64,000 nt of DNA, taken from NCBI GenBank assembly GCA_020137815.1, contig CM035360.1, forward strand, positions 1,640,077-1,704,076. The letters run 5' to 3'. The notes beneath the pieces were generated by a model. The model was not told where the DNA came from. It saw only the letters and a list, made by a program, of their open reading frames with translations, and did no database searches. Made by a program: the position numbers and the translations under genes. Position 1 is the first letter of the stretch. Each line of letters begins with the position of its first letter. Below, piece after piece: positions 33,944-44,446 of the stretch. Source of the stretch: Hormiphora californensis (lineage: Eukaryota; Ctenophora; Tentaculata; Cydippida; Pleurobrachiidae).

Positions 33944-36900
33944 TATCTATGTGACAGGTAGATATGTCACATTTAGGAGGGGAGGGGGAGAAAAGAAAAA
34001 GGGGGGGAGAGAGAGAGAGGAAAGAGGAAGGGAAAAGAAGAAGAAGGATCAGGTGACGGTAATAAATTTTTTTTTGGGGGCCGTGGGGGGGAGAAAAGGG
34101 GGGGGGGAAAAAAAAAGGGGAAGAAGAGAAGGGGAAGAAGGGAAGAGGAAGGGGAAAAAAAAGGGGGGGAAAAAAGGAAAGAAGAAGAAAAATAAAAAGA
34201 GGGAAGGAAAGAGAGGAAAAGGGGGGAGAGAAGGAAAAGAAATTTAAAAAATTTTTTTTTTTTTTTTTTTTTCCCCCCCCCCCGGGGGGGGGGGGTTTTT
34301 TGGGGGGGGTTTTTTTTTTTTTTTGGGGGGGGGGGGGGGGGCCCCCCCCCCTTTGGGGGTTTTGGGGGGCCCCCTTTTTTGGGGTTCCCCCAAATTTTTT
34401 TTTTCCCCCCTTTTTTTCCCCCCCTTTCCCCCCCCCCAAATTTCCCTTTTTCTTTTTTTCTTTTTTTCCCGTTCTTTTTTTTTTTTCCCCTTTCTTTCCC
34501 CGCCCCCGGTTTTCTTTTTTTTTTTCTCCCCTTTTTTTGCCCTTCCCCCTTTCCTGGGGTTTTCTGGGTTTTAAAAAAATTTTTCCCCCCTGCCCTTTCC
34601 CTTTTTTTTTGGGTTTTCCCCCCCCCCTTTTCCCCCAAAAAAAATTTTTTAAAATTTTTTTTTTTTTTTTTTTTTTCTCCCTTTTGCCCCTTTGGGGCCC
34701 CCCCCTTTTTTCCCTTTTTTCCCCGTGTTTTTTTAAATTTTTTTTTTGCCCCCTTTTTTTTCCCCTTTTGTTAAAACTAAAAATTTTTTTAAAAAATTTT
34801 ATTTTCCCCCCTGTTTTTGGGTAAAAATTTTTCCCCCCTTTTTTTTGGGTTTTTTTTTTTTTTTTAAAAAAAAATAAAAGGGGAAAAAAGGGCGGTGGAC
34901 AGGGAATTAAATTTTAAAAACCCCCGGGTTTTTGGTTTTTGGGTTTTTCCCCCGGGATTGTTTTTTTTTTCAAAAACAAAAACCCCCTTCCCCCCCCCCC
35001 TTTTTTTCCCCCCTTCCCCCAAATGTTTTTTATTGCTAAAAACCCTTTTTTTAAAATTGGGGGTTTCCCAAAGGAAAAAGGGAAAGGGAAAATGGGGGGG
35101 GTTTTTAAAGGTTTTTCCCCGGGGGGTTTTTTTTTAAAAAAAAACCCCCCTTTACCCCCCCAAAAAAACCCAAAAGGTTTTTTTAAAAATAAACTTTTTC
35201 CCCCTTTTAGTTGGGTTTAAAAAAAAAATGGGGAAAAGTCTTTCCCCTCCCTTTCCCCCCAAAAGGGGAAAACCCCGGGTCCTTTTTTTTTTTTGAAAAT
35301 TTTTTAATTAAAAATTTTTTTAAAAAATTTTTGGGGGGGGGTTTTCCCCCTTTTAAATTTTCCCCCCCAAGTGTTTCCCCCCCCCCTTTTCCCTTTTTAA
35401 AAACCCCCTTTTGGGGGTTTCCCCCAAAACCCTTTTTTGGGGGGTTTTTTTTTAAAATTTTCCCGGGGGGTTTGTCCAAAAAAAAATTTTTCCTTTAAAA
35501 AAAGAAAACCTTTATCAAATTTTTTAATTTTCCATGGGGGGTTTTAAAGGGCTTTAAAAAAATTAATAAACCCTATCGGTTTTTTTTTTTTCCCGGCTCG
35601 TAACCCATCAAATTTAATCACGACGACGATCCCGAGGCGTAGCCGAGGGAGAGGCGGAGGGTTTAAACCTATAACGTGCCAGTGGTCAGAGTTTATGGGT
35701 TATATACCCTGCTTTAGTTGTTTATTTCAAGTATTACACACCAACAAGAGAGAGAACACTAATCAAAACACACAAAGAGAACTGAGAAATAGTTAAAAAC
35801 ACGTCACAATTGAGTGTACACTGTTTGGTAACAGTTATTAAGCAGTTGCTAAGGAAAGAGAGTGAAAGAAATAGCCTGATAAGGGGCATGTCACAAATAA
35901 CACAGAGAAAGAGATAGTGAGACAAAAGGGGAGATAAAGAGAGAGAAATTGACGGAATGTGTCCTTTCTTTCTCTCCAATGTAGTGTGTAAGTGTTGCAC
36001 ATAGTGTTCCCTCTGTATTTTAGTAAGAACTGATCATTTACACACACTTTGAATGTTACGTAGGAGTTAAAAATAAATAACCTGCCAGTGGGAAATAATC
36101 TGCCGCTGGACTGGCTGTTTACTGAGAGCGCGCTAGTGGGACTTCTCGCCACTGGCGCATTATTTAAGTTAGCAGGGTATATATGTGTATGAACAATTCA
36201 AATGTTTCAGGGGTGTTGGAGTGGTACAAACAGAGTGTCCGATAGCATTCAAAACATGTGATTTTATCTTGGATAGCAAGGGGAGGATGACCCTCCTTCA
36301 TGATACAACTACTGCTGATAGGATCATATCAACTCTAGATCCCACCAGGGTCGTTGAAACTGACTGTAAGTTAAAATCATTAGGTAGTCCTGTTATAGTG
36401 TGTACACGAGTCTCAGTCAATTCTATCAAAATCAGTAAAATCACTAATCAGAGACCGGGTTTTCACCAGATAAAGGCTTAGTAACTTGAAATTAAGTGAA
36501 ATCCCAAATCATTAGGTAGTAGTTGTGTACCCGAGTCTCTGTCAACTCCATCAAAATTAAAATCAAAACCACGTTCTCACCAAAAATAAGAGAATTGGTA
36601 GGTCTCACTACTAGGGGATTTGTCTGACTTACCTAGAATCTAGATCTTGTCGAGTGTCGAACAGATATCATAACAAATTGTAACTCAACAAATACTAGTC
36701 CTGACTGCATAGTAACAACCATTTTCCCTGTTCAGCGGTTGTTGGATCCTCCTATGTGAAGGAATGTTTAGTAGGACTTTATCCCATCCTTCGAGCCTCT
36801 CTAAAAGACAAATCTGCTATTCCCCGTGCAATACGATTGGTAAGCTAGTAGTATAGGTTGTTCAAGTTCAAATGAGATACGAAGCTTTTCAAATTTCTGA

Positions 36901-37849
36901 ATCAGCCTTCCAAGACGAATCTAACGCAACCGGAATTACATTTTTATCTTATCGGGAAGGTTTGGTTCATTTAGACACTATCAGCCACTGCACCAATTAT
37001 GGAAATATAGCTGTCTAGCTCGACCCTCTTTCCGTGCGCTCTGGAACTTAACAAAATTCGTTACATTCAGCATCTAATTTCAGCTTAAGTTGGTATCAAG
37101 TGTAACACAAGCTCTAACGTTTCCACGATCACGCTTAACGTGTAGAACCTACGAGGTGAAAATGTTAAACAACTGTGGATATGTCATCAGGTACAATCAC
37201 TTTCCACTGAAACAGATACTGGACTTTCGATCATTTTCAGACTTTTATCCATGTCTCTCAAATCGTAATGTTGACACGTTTTGATTCTCAAGTAAAACAG
37301 TGCGCTCAGAATATGAGTCAGATCGGGTCAGCGCCGCCAAAGACCCAAACAGTATCAAATCATGTTTGATACCTAGCTGGATTCTCTAACTATTAATTAA
37401 TACTACCCCATTCCAGAGTGTATGCGGACCCTAGTGAGGTTGCGGTACACCCGGTGGATAGTGATTGTCTGGATAGGAGTAGGCTCTACGGACGGGTCCT
37501 CAACTGGGCCTCACTACTACCTACCATGGTGTTCTCTAATCTCGTCACAGAGCTAACTTTCGAGGTATACAGCTTACTACGCTATAGTGAGAAACGCTTT
37601 AGTAAGAAAACTTTTCATACTCTCGTGTTTTAAGAAACGCTTTAGAAACTTTTCATACAATTGTTACAAGTTGTAACAATTGTTACAACTAGCACCACTA
37701 TTTGTTTTCTTTTTCAGCCTTCAACTAAATTCCCCTCTCTTTGTGACAGGTGCCTCAATCTACCAAGAAATGTGAAGTGGTTGAAAAAGCGAAACTGCTA
37801 CGGACGGATTCCGTCTTGGTTTCCGATGTTTGAGTGCAGCTGTGACTGA
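26387..37849 (+). CDS. Unrecognised 10-exon protein, faintly OB-fold/POT1-like
   Basis: Exons that close in phase: 26387-26479, 26660-26862, 30003-30147, 30374-30476, 30737-30830, 36211-36365, 36736-36839, 37084-37190, 37417-37564 and 37718-37849 (TGA), about 427 residues from the Met at 26387 (an in-frame Met also exists at 26285). I do not recognise the family with confidence. Exon 2 (LGKFAKIWHRPYLNRANNLC) recalls the first OB-fold strand pair of POT1, where K-x-x-x-P-x-Y-L precedes a Cys, and LFVRFHNDW follows at the splice. The C-terminus has paired cysteines (LCDRCLNLP, NCYG, FECSCD), possibly a zinc site. A telomere or other ssDNA-binding role is a hypothesis only. The exon 2 donor lies in a 42-bp minisatellite, and intron 5 holds a 5.1-kb insertion that duplicates the exon 6 acceptor. 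Confidence 0.6.
26826..28058 (+). repeat. 42-bp minisatellite built on an exon end plus 5' splice site
   Basis: About 29 units of 42 bp each contain the last ~36 bases of the exon (TCTCCAAATCATCCCCGACA, then CGGTTATTTGTGAG) and the donor GTATGTTG. Units differ by rare substitutions and single-base deletions (for example near 26969 and 27888). Because 42 is a multiple of three, several frames stay open over long distances, which creates artificial ORFs. Six more units follow the LINE insertion at 29621-29858. Confidence 0.95.
28060..29620 (+). mobile_element. 5'-truncated LINE copy inside the minisatellite
   Basis: It starts within RT (NLMRANIAIGPTWGLSPKVA), identical in type to the copy at 515-3535, and ends with the same 3' region and an AGATAGATAG tail. 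The ORF decays after about 28440. The minisatellite breaks at ATCATCCCC and resumes at CCCCGACACGG, so at most a 4-bp duplication is visible. The insertion postdates the amplification of the array. Confidence 0.85.
29621..29858 (+). repeat. Second part of the 42-bp minisatellite
   Basis: Six units identical in type to those at 26826-28058. The last runs from TTTGTGAG|GTATG into unique intron sequence (ATAAGCAGACC). Its final donor GT is at 29852-29855 and would splice in the same phase as the first. Confidence 0.9.
31096..31349. mobile_element. MITE with ~110-bp inverted arms
   Basis: The arms begin CGTCATACACATTTT and meet around 31205-31235. They include TCCACGCGCATGCACGTGCA and its complement TGCACGTGCATGCGCGTGGA. 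No coding capacity. Confidence 0.7.
31510..33793 (-). CDS. Protein with tandemly duplicated RING exons
   Basis: On the minus strand an exon follows a TTCAG acceptor at 33793 and encodes a RING (CGICQDD, CNHYFCAPCLLQW, CPYCRRKV). Two further RING exons follow (32622-~32870 and 32152-~32400). A last exon from 31957 encodes SYGKYDHCTEVEKF and continues to about 31510. Each downstream RING exon is fused after a copy of the first ~20 bases of that last exon, so the ~470-bp unit was tandemly triplicated. The junction near 32396 keeps frame; that near 32866 is off by one. A second shift near a GGGG (about 31700) separates the middle from the C-terminal SKRALSRFNDKRWIDADGIS. RING proteins are ubiquitin E3 ligases. 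The C-terminal motif reminds me of proteins of large Polinton-type elements, from memory only. Possibly a pseudogene. Confidence 0.5.
33095..33553. mobile_element. MITE with reiterated GCGTCAATGCGCC motif
   Basis: The ends are ATGGCGGCGCATTGACGCAA and its complement. The interior repeats GCGTCAATGCGCC or its complement about ten times between A/T-rich segments. The direct repeat AACCAGT on both sides fits a 7-8 bp target duplication. It inserted at the 5' splice site of the third RING exon, changing GTTAGT to GTTTAT. Confidence 0.75.
33851..33944 (-). repeat. (GA)n microsatellite, (TC)n on the RING-gene strand
   Basis: Almost pure GA with a few AAAG interruptions. It lies just upstream of the first RING exon acceptor in the minus orientation, so it is TC on the sense strand of that gene. 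Confidence 0.8.
34060..35590. other. Probable low-quality sequence (homopolymer-block artefact)
   Basis: The composition changes abruptly to blocks of 4-20 identical bases (TTTTTCCCCCGGGGG patterns) with almost no mixed sequence, unlike anything around it. The same texture reappears at 63755-64000. This is typical of base calls from failed or read-end signal. ORFs rich in Phe, Pro, Gly and Lys here are meaningless. Confidence 0.85.
35594..35700. mobile_element. Truncated relative of the multi-hairpin MITE
   Basis: On the minus strand it reads CGTTATAGGTTTAAACCCTCC and then CCCTCGGCTACGCCTCGGGA, closely matching hairpin 1 of the element at 1752-1948. It is cut by the unreliable block to its left. 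To the right, a TATATACCCTGCT end at 35702 is inverted near 36181, suggesting another small element at 35702-36181. Confidence 0.5.
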
Positions 37850-38167
37850 TCACAGTCCTGACTGCATACTGCATTTCATTATGGGATTTATCTACCAACA
37901 AAAACACTAATTATAAATATGTATAATTTATACCCTTGTTGTCGGTCTGACATGTCCGTGTCCCCGTGTTAATGTTATTAAACGGGTAGCTAATAATGAA
38001 TCTCAATCAGTGCTTTTATTGAACTTGAAGGTCAAAGGAACTAATTATATATAATTATCGATAAGAGTAATACATAATTGTGCACGTGAACTTGAAGTGC
38101 GAGAACCGTTCATATGCAAACAAATTAAATGTTAAATCAATGATATGCATAAAATGTGTGGACTTCT

Positions 38168-38464
<297 letters not shown>

Positions 38465-38803
38465 TACAATGGGCGCAAGATTCTGAGATGTTGACTGCCG
38501 GCATCAGCCGCGCTCCCCTCCTCCGCGCGTAGACATGGCCTCGCCGCGCGCGTCGCTGCACTGAATAAAAATCTAAACTGAAAATTTGAAACTTGCAAAA
38601 AAGAAAATTTGAAAAGCGCTGCCTTATCCCGCGTTTGCCAAAAAGAAAATCGAAAATTTTGGTGTGCCCTGCCGTATCGATATTCGAGCTGGACCGAGTT
38701 ATGGGCTTCATCTGCCAAATATGCATATTTCCAATTCCAAAAATAGATAGATAACTAAAATGGGAACTTTTCAACACTACTTTAAACAAATTAATTTGAG
38801 AAG

Positions 38804-39982
38804 ATGACACGGACGAGAGGGGCGGCTGCAGAGCTAGCAGATGCGGAGAAGATGTTCTGCCTACTATGTAAAACGCCAAGAGATCCTGCGGACCCACCCA
38901 TACCCCGGGATGTGAGTAAACTTGTGGGATTGTGCTGGCTGTGCCCCCCGTGTTTTGGTTCGGTGGACACTGGGAAGGTTAAGGGGTCAGGGCTGACGGG
39001 GGCTAGCGGGGACGAGATTGCTCGATGTGTTGTGAGTGAGCTTGGGAAAACGGCTGCTCCTAATTCGATGGATGAACAACTGCAGGCTTTTAAAAGTGAC
39101 ATTCTAGAAACGATGAACTGACTATGAAGGCATTTATGGACAAATTTGACAAGAGTCCTGCTACTACCTGTGCCACACCTAAACCTGCTAATTCTCACTC
39201 TCCGTATGCTGCTGCTCTTAATAAACCTGTAACTACTGCTAAACTAACTGTAACTGGTAACTCTGATGTGCTACAATCCACCAACAGCCTTCTAACTAAA
39301 ACACCAACGACTTACCGCAGAACGAACGCTGATGGCTCTGTTGTGTATGGTTTTAAAACTGCAGCAGATCTTACACGGGCTACAGAGAAGATTAACACGG
39401 CTAACACGGGGGTGAAGCTGGAGGAGTATGTTTCTAAGCCGCTGCTGACGATTCGAAACGCAGAAGTTTCTTTCATTCCAAGTGATGTGGTTGACAAGAA
39501 AATAACTGATGAGCTGATTATTGATTCGATTAAAGTGCTAAATAGCGATATTGCTGAGGCGCTAGATAAGAGTGAGACAATGGAAGTGATATTCTTTCAG
39601 CGTCACCGGCAGAGACCTGACCTTGCCACTGTTGGGCTAAGGGTCACTCGTCCGCTGAGTGAACTCTTGCTTAACAAGGGGCATATTCATTTGGGTCACT
39701 TCCTCTGTCCGGTTGAAAAAGCGCTATTCAGTGAAGCAGTGTTTTAAGTGTCAGGGTTTTGGTCATGTTTTGAAAGAATGTAAAGCAGTCTCCCCAACGT
39801 GTTTTAGATGTGCGAGTCACGACCATTATGGTAGAGATTGTGATAAGAAAGCGAGAGAGTTTAGAAAGTGTTCTAACTGTGCTGAGTCGAGTAACCCCTT
39901 ATTCAAATCAGGTGCCATGTCCCACAACGCTGCTTCTATAGACTGCCCCGTTCTCCATCAACACGTAAAATCAAAAAACTAG
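38804..39982 (+). pseudogene. LINE ORF1, zinc-binding, with two frame breaks
   Basis: Three overlapping pieces in changing frames. 38804-39121 has a PHD-like Cys cluster (MFCLLCKTP, CWLCPPCFG). 39124-~39720 is a linker and possible RRM-like part. To 39982 the remainder carries CCHC knuckles (CFKCQGFGHVLKEC, CFRCASHDHYGRDC). The frame changes lie near 39118 and 39715. Single-base errors in the sequence could explain them, since ORF2 is intact. Confidence 0.75.
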
Positions 39983-39984
39983 GA

Positions 39985-42894
39985 GTGCAAAGAAGGCGTC
40001 AGCTACGAATCGGACTGCTAAACTGCTTTTCGCTCCGCAACAAGACCCTCGACGTTCTAGAGATGGCATTGGACAATGACATTGATGTGCTCACCCTCAC
40101 AGAGACCTGGATGAGGAAAGAAGACTTAGCAATCTGCTCTGAAATCCGAGAAGTATCCTTTAACGTTCTCCATACGCCCAGAGGTAGTAGAGGAGGAGGA
40201 GTGGCAACACTGACGAAGAGGAATATCTGCATGCGTAAAGTCAATGTGCAAAGAAAATTTCGGAGCTTTGAATGCCAAGAGGTTCTGCTGAAGCCACCTG
40301 CCAACTGTCGGATACTTGTTGTTTATCGCCCAGGAACAGCAGGTCAGTTCAACTCCTTTATTGAGGAATTTGAGGACCTGCTTGTGTCATTGACTGAGCA
40401 GCGCCACTGCAGTGTCATCTGTGGAGATCTCAATATCCACATGGAGCGATCATCTGACCCACTTACGATTAGGTTCAAAACACTACTTTCAGAGCTTGGT
40501 TGGGAGAATGCAGTTGAAGTTCCAACCCACAATAAGGGTGGGACTTTAGACCTCATATTGACTAAGGCTGATGAGTTGTCTACAGCAGCTGTGAAGATTT
40601 CAGAAGTATCTGTTACTCCTCACCCTGCTGCACCGGATCACTACCTAGTAACCTGCCTTGCGGATCTTCCCTCACCAAATACTGATCAGTATATGATTCG
40701 AAGTGGACGAAACATCAAAGGAATTGACCGAGAGCTGCTAAAAGAAGAAATATTGTGTTCGGACCTGTGCGATGACTTACCAGATCAGTTGGAAGAATGC
40801 GTTGATCTGTACAACAATACACTGGGAAGTATTCTTGACAATCTGGCCCCCACCGAGGAAAAGAAGGTGAAGATAAGAACTGTCCCAAGATGGATGAAAA
40901 ATGTCACCTGCCTGAGAGTGAGACGAATCCGCCGAGCTAAAGAGAGGAGATGGAAGTCGCGACTACTGAAATCATGCAACGCCAGGGTTCTTACATCAGT
41001 CTTCATAGAATGGAAAGAAGCAAGCAAAGTTTCTGTAAAAACCCTCGAGGATGCAAGATCCAAGTACTACCAAGCTGAGTTTGAACGACTGCAGGGCAAT
41101 GCAAAAGGGATGTACTCTGTGGTAAACGGACTCCTTGGAATTGAAAAAACTCCAACGACTCTACCATCTGATAAAGAACCAAGCCAGCTTGCACCTGAAT
41201 TCAACGAGTACTTCAAATCGAAAGTGACCAAGATCTACCAACAGATAGAGTCTCAATCCATTCCACCCCCTGCAGTCACCCCTCAGCCAGATAAACCAAC
41301 AACAAAGTTCACTGCCTTTTCTCCAGTATCTGATGAAGAACTTCTAAAGATGATCAGGGAAATGAACAGGAAGCACTGCCAGCTTGACCCGATGCCAACA
41401 TCCCTAATCATGGAGTGTCTACCAGTTTTACTTCCTTCAATCTCCAAGATCGTGAATGATAGTCTCCTCACCGGTATCTTCCCACAGTCATTCAAAGAGG
41501 CAATAATCAGACCATCTTTCAAGGGAAAGGAGCTAGACCCAGAGGATCTCTCAAGTTATCGCCCTGTAAGCAATCTGTCGTTCATCTCCAAGGTAGTGGA
41601 GAAGGCTGTCAGTATCCAGCTCGTGGACTACCTCGAAGATAATGGCTTGTTTCCCTCTCATCAGTCAGCCTATCGCAAATTCCACTCCTGTGAAACAGCC
41701 ACCCTGAAGATTGTGAACGATCTGTTGGTTTTATTGGACTCCAAATCAAAGACTATCCTTTTGTTACTGGACCTCAGTGCTGCTTTTGATACTGTGAAAC
41801 ACAGCCGACTCCTGATGAAGTTAGAAGATCAGTATGGGATCTCTGGCAACGCTTTGAAATGGTTTCAATCTTACCTACAGAGTAGATCAACATCTGTGCT
41901 ACTGGAAAACAACCGATCTGACACCCTGGAGGTTGAAATTGGAGTTCCTCAGGGCAGTATATTGGGACCCGTTCTCTTTGTGCTATACACCAGGGATCTT
42001 CAAGACATTGCTCGTGTCTACGATCTCAACATTCACCTTTTCGCTGATGACACGCAAATTTATGTGAGCTTTGATGAAAACAACACGGATGACGTGTTCA
42101 GACGACTCCAGCGATGTTTCAAACACATTCAATGGTGGATGGGAGAGAACTTTCTAAAGTTAAACCCTTCAAAGACTGAAGTTCTAGTGCTGACCAACAA
42201 GGCGGACAAGTCATCCATTCCAGAAACGTTATGTTTAGATCCTGACGAAGAAGACTTCAAAGTAGCAGAAACAGCAAGAAACCTAGGGATTTGGTTTGAC
42301 TCCAAGCTGTCAATGACTGAACACATTTCCAGGACTGTCCGCTCTTGCTGGGCCCAGCTTTCGAACCTGTGGAGAATTGGAAACAGGCTAAATCGGCAGA
42401 CAAAGATCCAGTTGGTTCACACCCTGATCCATTCTCGCTTGGACTACGGAAATGCCTTACTGAAGCAAGCCTCGAAAAAAGATATAAACCGTCTACAGAA
42501 AGTCCAGAACAGTGCTGTCAGGTTCATCAACAACCACAGGAGACGACGAGGTGTAACGAAACTGAGGAGAGAACTGCACTTCCTTCCAGTGAACGCTAGG
42601 ATTGACTTCAAGATATTGCTATTGACCTACAAGTGCATCAATGGATTAGCACCTCTATATCTGCAAGATCTCATCACACCGAGGACACAGACTGGACGCA
42701 ACCTTCGAAACGATAATGATCTGACACTTCTCGAAAGATCCTTCTCTTCTAAGTACCGTCAAACCAGTGCTGCATTCAGCATAAGTGCCCCAAAGCTCTG
42801 GAATGGACTTCCTCGAGGCATCCGTGAATCATCAACTGTGGAAATGTTTAAAACTAGATTAAAGACTCATCTTTTTAGACTAGCGTACGAGTGA
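39985..42894 (+). CDS. LINE ORF2: AP-type endonuclease and reverse transcriptase
   Basis: An uninterrupted frame of up to 969 residues that begins right after the ORF1 stop; the first codon of the frame is GTG at 39985, so translation may start at a later ATG. The endonuclease motifs are LTETWM, VICGDLNIHM and APDHYLV. The RT has SYRPVSNLSFISKV, LLDLSAAFDTVKHSRLL, GVPQGSILGPVLF and the catalytic FADDTQIY. The intact frame suggests recent activity. It encodes both target nicking and cDNA synthesis for target-primed reverse transcription. Confidence 0.93.
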   Translation: MQRRRQLRIGLLNCFSLRNKTLDVLEMALDNDIDVLTLTETWMRKEDLAICSEIREVSFNVLHTPRGSRGGGVATLTKRNICMRKVNVQRKFRSFECQEVLLKPPANCRILVVYRPGTAGQFNSFIEEFEDLLVSLTEQRHCSVICGDLNIHMERSSDPLTIRFKTLLSELGWENAVEVPTHNKGGTLDLILTKADELSTAAVKISEVSVTPHPAAPDHYLVTCLADLPSPNTDQYMIRSGRNIKGIDRELLKEEILCSDLCDDLPDQLEECVDLYNNTLGSILDNLAPTEEKKVKIRTVPRWMKNVTCLRVRRIRRAKERRWKSRLLKSCNARVLTSVFIEWKEASKVSVKTLEDARSKYYQAEFERLQGNAKGMYSVVNGLLGIEKTPTTLPSDKEPSQLAPEFNEYFKSKVTKIYQQIESQSIPPPAVTPQPDKPTTKFTAFSPVSDEELLKMIREMNRKHCQLDPMPTSLIMECLPVLLPSISKIVNDSLLTGIFPQSFKEAIIRPSFKGKELDPEDLSSYRPVSNLSFISKVVEKAVSIQLVDYLEDNGLFPSHQSAYRKFHSCETATLKIVNDLLVLLDSKSKTILLLLDLSAAFDTVKHSRLLMKLEDQYGISGNALKWFQSYLQSRSTSVLLENNRSDTLEVEIGVPQGSILGPVLFVLYTRDLQDIARVYDLNIHLFADDTQIYVSFDENNTDDVFRRLQRCFKHIQWWMGENFLKLNPSKTEVLVLTNKADKSSIPETLCLDPDEEDFKVAETARNLGIWFDSKLSMTEHISRTVRSCWAQLSNLWRIGNRLNRQTKIQLVHTLIHSRLDYGNALLKQASKKDINRLQKVQNSAVRFINNHRRRRGVTKLRRELHFLPVNARIDFKILLLTYKCINGLAPLYLQDLITPRTQTGRNLRNDNDLTLLERSFSSKYRQTSAAFSISAPKLWNGLPRGIRESSTVEMFKTRLKTHLFRLAYE

Positions 42895-44446
42895 TTAGTG
42901 AATGATTGTTTTCGAACTTGTAACTTGAGTTTTTTACCTCATAGTATGTTTTCTTGAATTGAAAGGTTAAATTGTAACATGAGTTTTCAACCTCATGACG
43001 TGTGACTTTTCTTGAATTGAGAGGTTAAATTGTAACATGAGTTTTCTTCCTCATGACGTGTGACTTTCAATGTATATCTCCTATGCTGTATTATGAACTT
43101 GTGTTTCTGAGTTGACGCTGAGTTGAGACTGAGACTTTACTTTTGGAGCTCTTGTTTATTTATGACATGGAGTTGTTTCTGTATCACTGTGTGTGGTGTG
43201 TGAGTAATGAAATTCAGAATGAAATTGTATTTATATTAATTTTTCCATTTACTGAGCATGGGTTGAGAACGAGTTTCGAGTTCTGTTTGTATGTGTGCAG
43301 TGTGTTACGGATTTCATTCCAGTGTTTCTGAATCAGCCTGTCGCATAGAGTGTGGAGGACTAGGTTCTGTTTAGGTAGGATCTTCTAGGTTTTACTGCTA
43401 GACAGTAGTTCGTATGTGTGTGTTTCTAACTTTTTTAAACAATTTTCTATATTTAACTAATCTAACTCTAATTTATTATCTCCGGCCAGTATCTATGCAT
43501 AACTTTTTATCTAATTATTCCAAGACGACCGCTTTAGTCGCGGTGGAGAGATGTTCATACAACACTAGCCATTAGGTTTTTTAGTTGTTTCCTCCATTTA
43601 TAACGCATAAAAGCGGTATATCAAATGTATATTATTATTATTATTATTATTATTATTACTTCTTCGGGCTCAAATGCTGTGTATCGTATGGACACAAGTG
43701 AGTTTAAGCTAGTATGATTTCTCCCCCGCTCCTTGGTTCTCCTACAGGTGAAGCAGAAGGATCCTCACCCAGGTTGTATAAGACAGTATCGATTGTTTAA
43801 GGGCTAAAGCCCTGGAGCTAAAATATTCATTTCTGGATCTCTAGATCCAAGAGCATATTCTATTAATCTGCAGTAAGCAGAGACAGTATATTTCATCATC
43901 CGATTTAAATATGGTTTAACTAACAAAACTTACCTTCAGAAAATATCTTCTTGAAAAATATCTGGAAATCCTTGGTATAAAACTAACCGCTTTTGAAACG
44001 AGAGTTAGTGAGACGAAGTCCGCACCAAGTGATGCTAGTAGTCAAGACCTAACAGAACTCGTGTTGTTCTTTAAAATATGGACAATGAAAAGCGGACAAT
44101 AAATGTATATTTGTATTTGTATTTGTATAAATAGCGTCATTTTCCCAATTTTGGCGAATTTTCTCCATCTTCTTCCTGTCTTTCACCCGAAAAGTGAGTC
44201 CTGGACCCACTGGAAACAGCCTTTCTTCGTCCCTCAGCTTCTGAATTGAGCACCTCGTCTAAACTTTCGACGAAAACGCTGCTAATAGAAACTGCGCTAC
44301 TCTAGCTGAGCTTTTTGAAATGCTGAACTTTTTAGGTACCTTTGGGCCTTGACATGCAATACAGTAAGACCTACTACCGGACACAGCAACAGGAAGAGTT
44401 TGTAACTTAAGTTAAAATAACAACAACAACTATTCATTTAGCATGA
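42895..44446. other. LINE 3' UTR and gene-free sequence
   Basis: 42895-43662 is the LINE 3' UTR, with a ~60-bp tandem segment (TTGAATTGAGAGGTTAAATTGT, two to three copies near 42953-43060). 43663-44446 shows no gene; a second LINE-like 3' end closes near 44135. Confidence 0.55.

Larger units (their letters stand above)
31091..36201. mobile_element. 5.1-kb insertion bounded by a 16-bp direct repeat
   Basis: ATGTTTCAGGGGTGTT occurs at 31075-31090 and again at 36202-36217, where it is the acceptor and first bases of exon 6 of the host gene. The interval holds a MITE (31096-31349), a minus-strand gene with tandem RING exons (31510-33793), a second MITE, a (GA)n tract, the unreliable block 34060-35590 and a truncated multi-hairpin element. 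TCATACACAT at 31099 is inverted at 36183. Whether this is one mobile element or a pile-up of insertions cannot be settled here. Confidence 0.45.
38804..43662 (+). mobile_element. CR1/L2-type LINE, nearly complete
   Basis: It has ORF1 (broken) and a 969-residue ORF2 with endonuclease and RT, no RNase H, a C-terminal MFKTRLKTHLFRLAYE typical of the CR1/L2/Rex group, and a 3' end at an (ATT)n tract (43629-43660). The 5' UTR probably lies in 38465-38803. A second sequence with a similar 3' end (AAATGTATATTTGTATTTGT) closes at about 44135, perhaps a 5'-truncated relative. Confidence 0.9.

Noticed and set aside
33973-35498. ORFs rich in Phe, Pro, Lys and Gly
   Set aside because: They lie in homopolymer-block sequence that looks like failed base calling.
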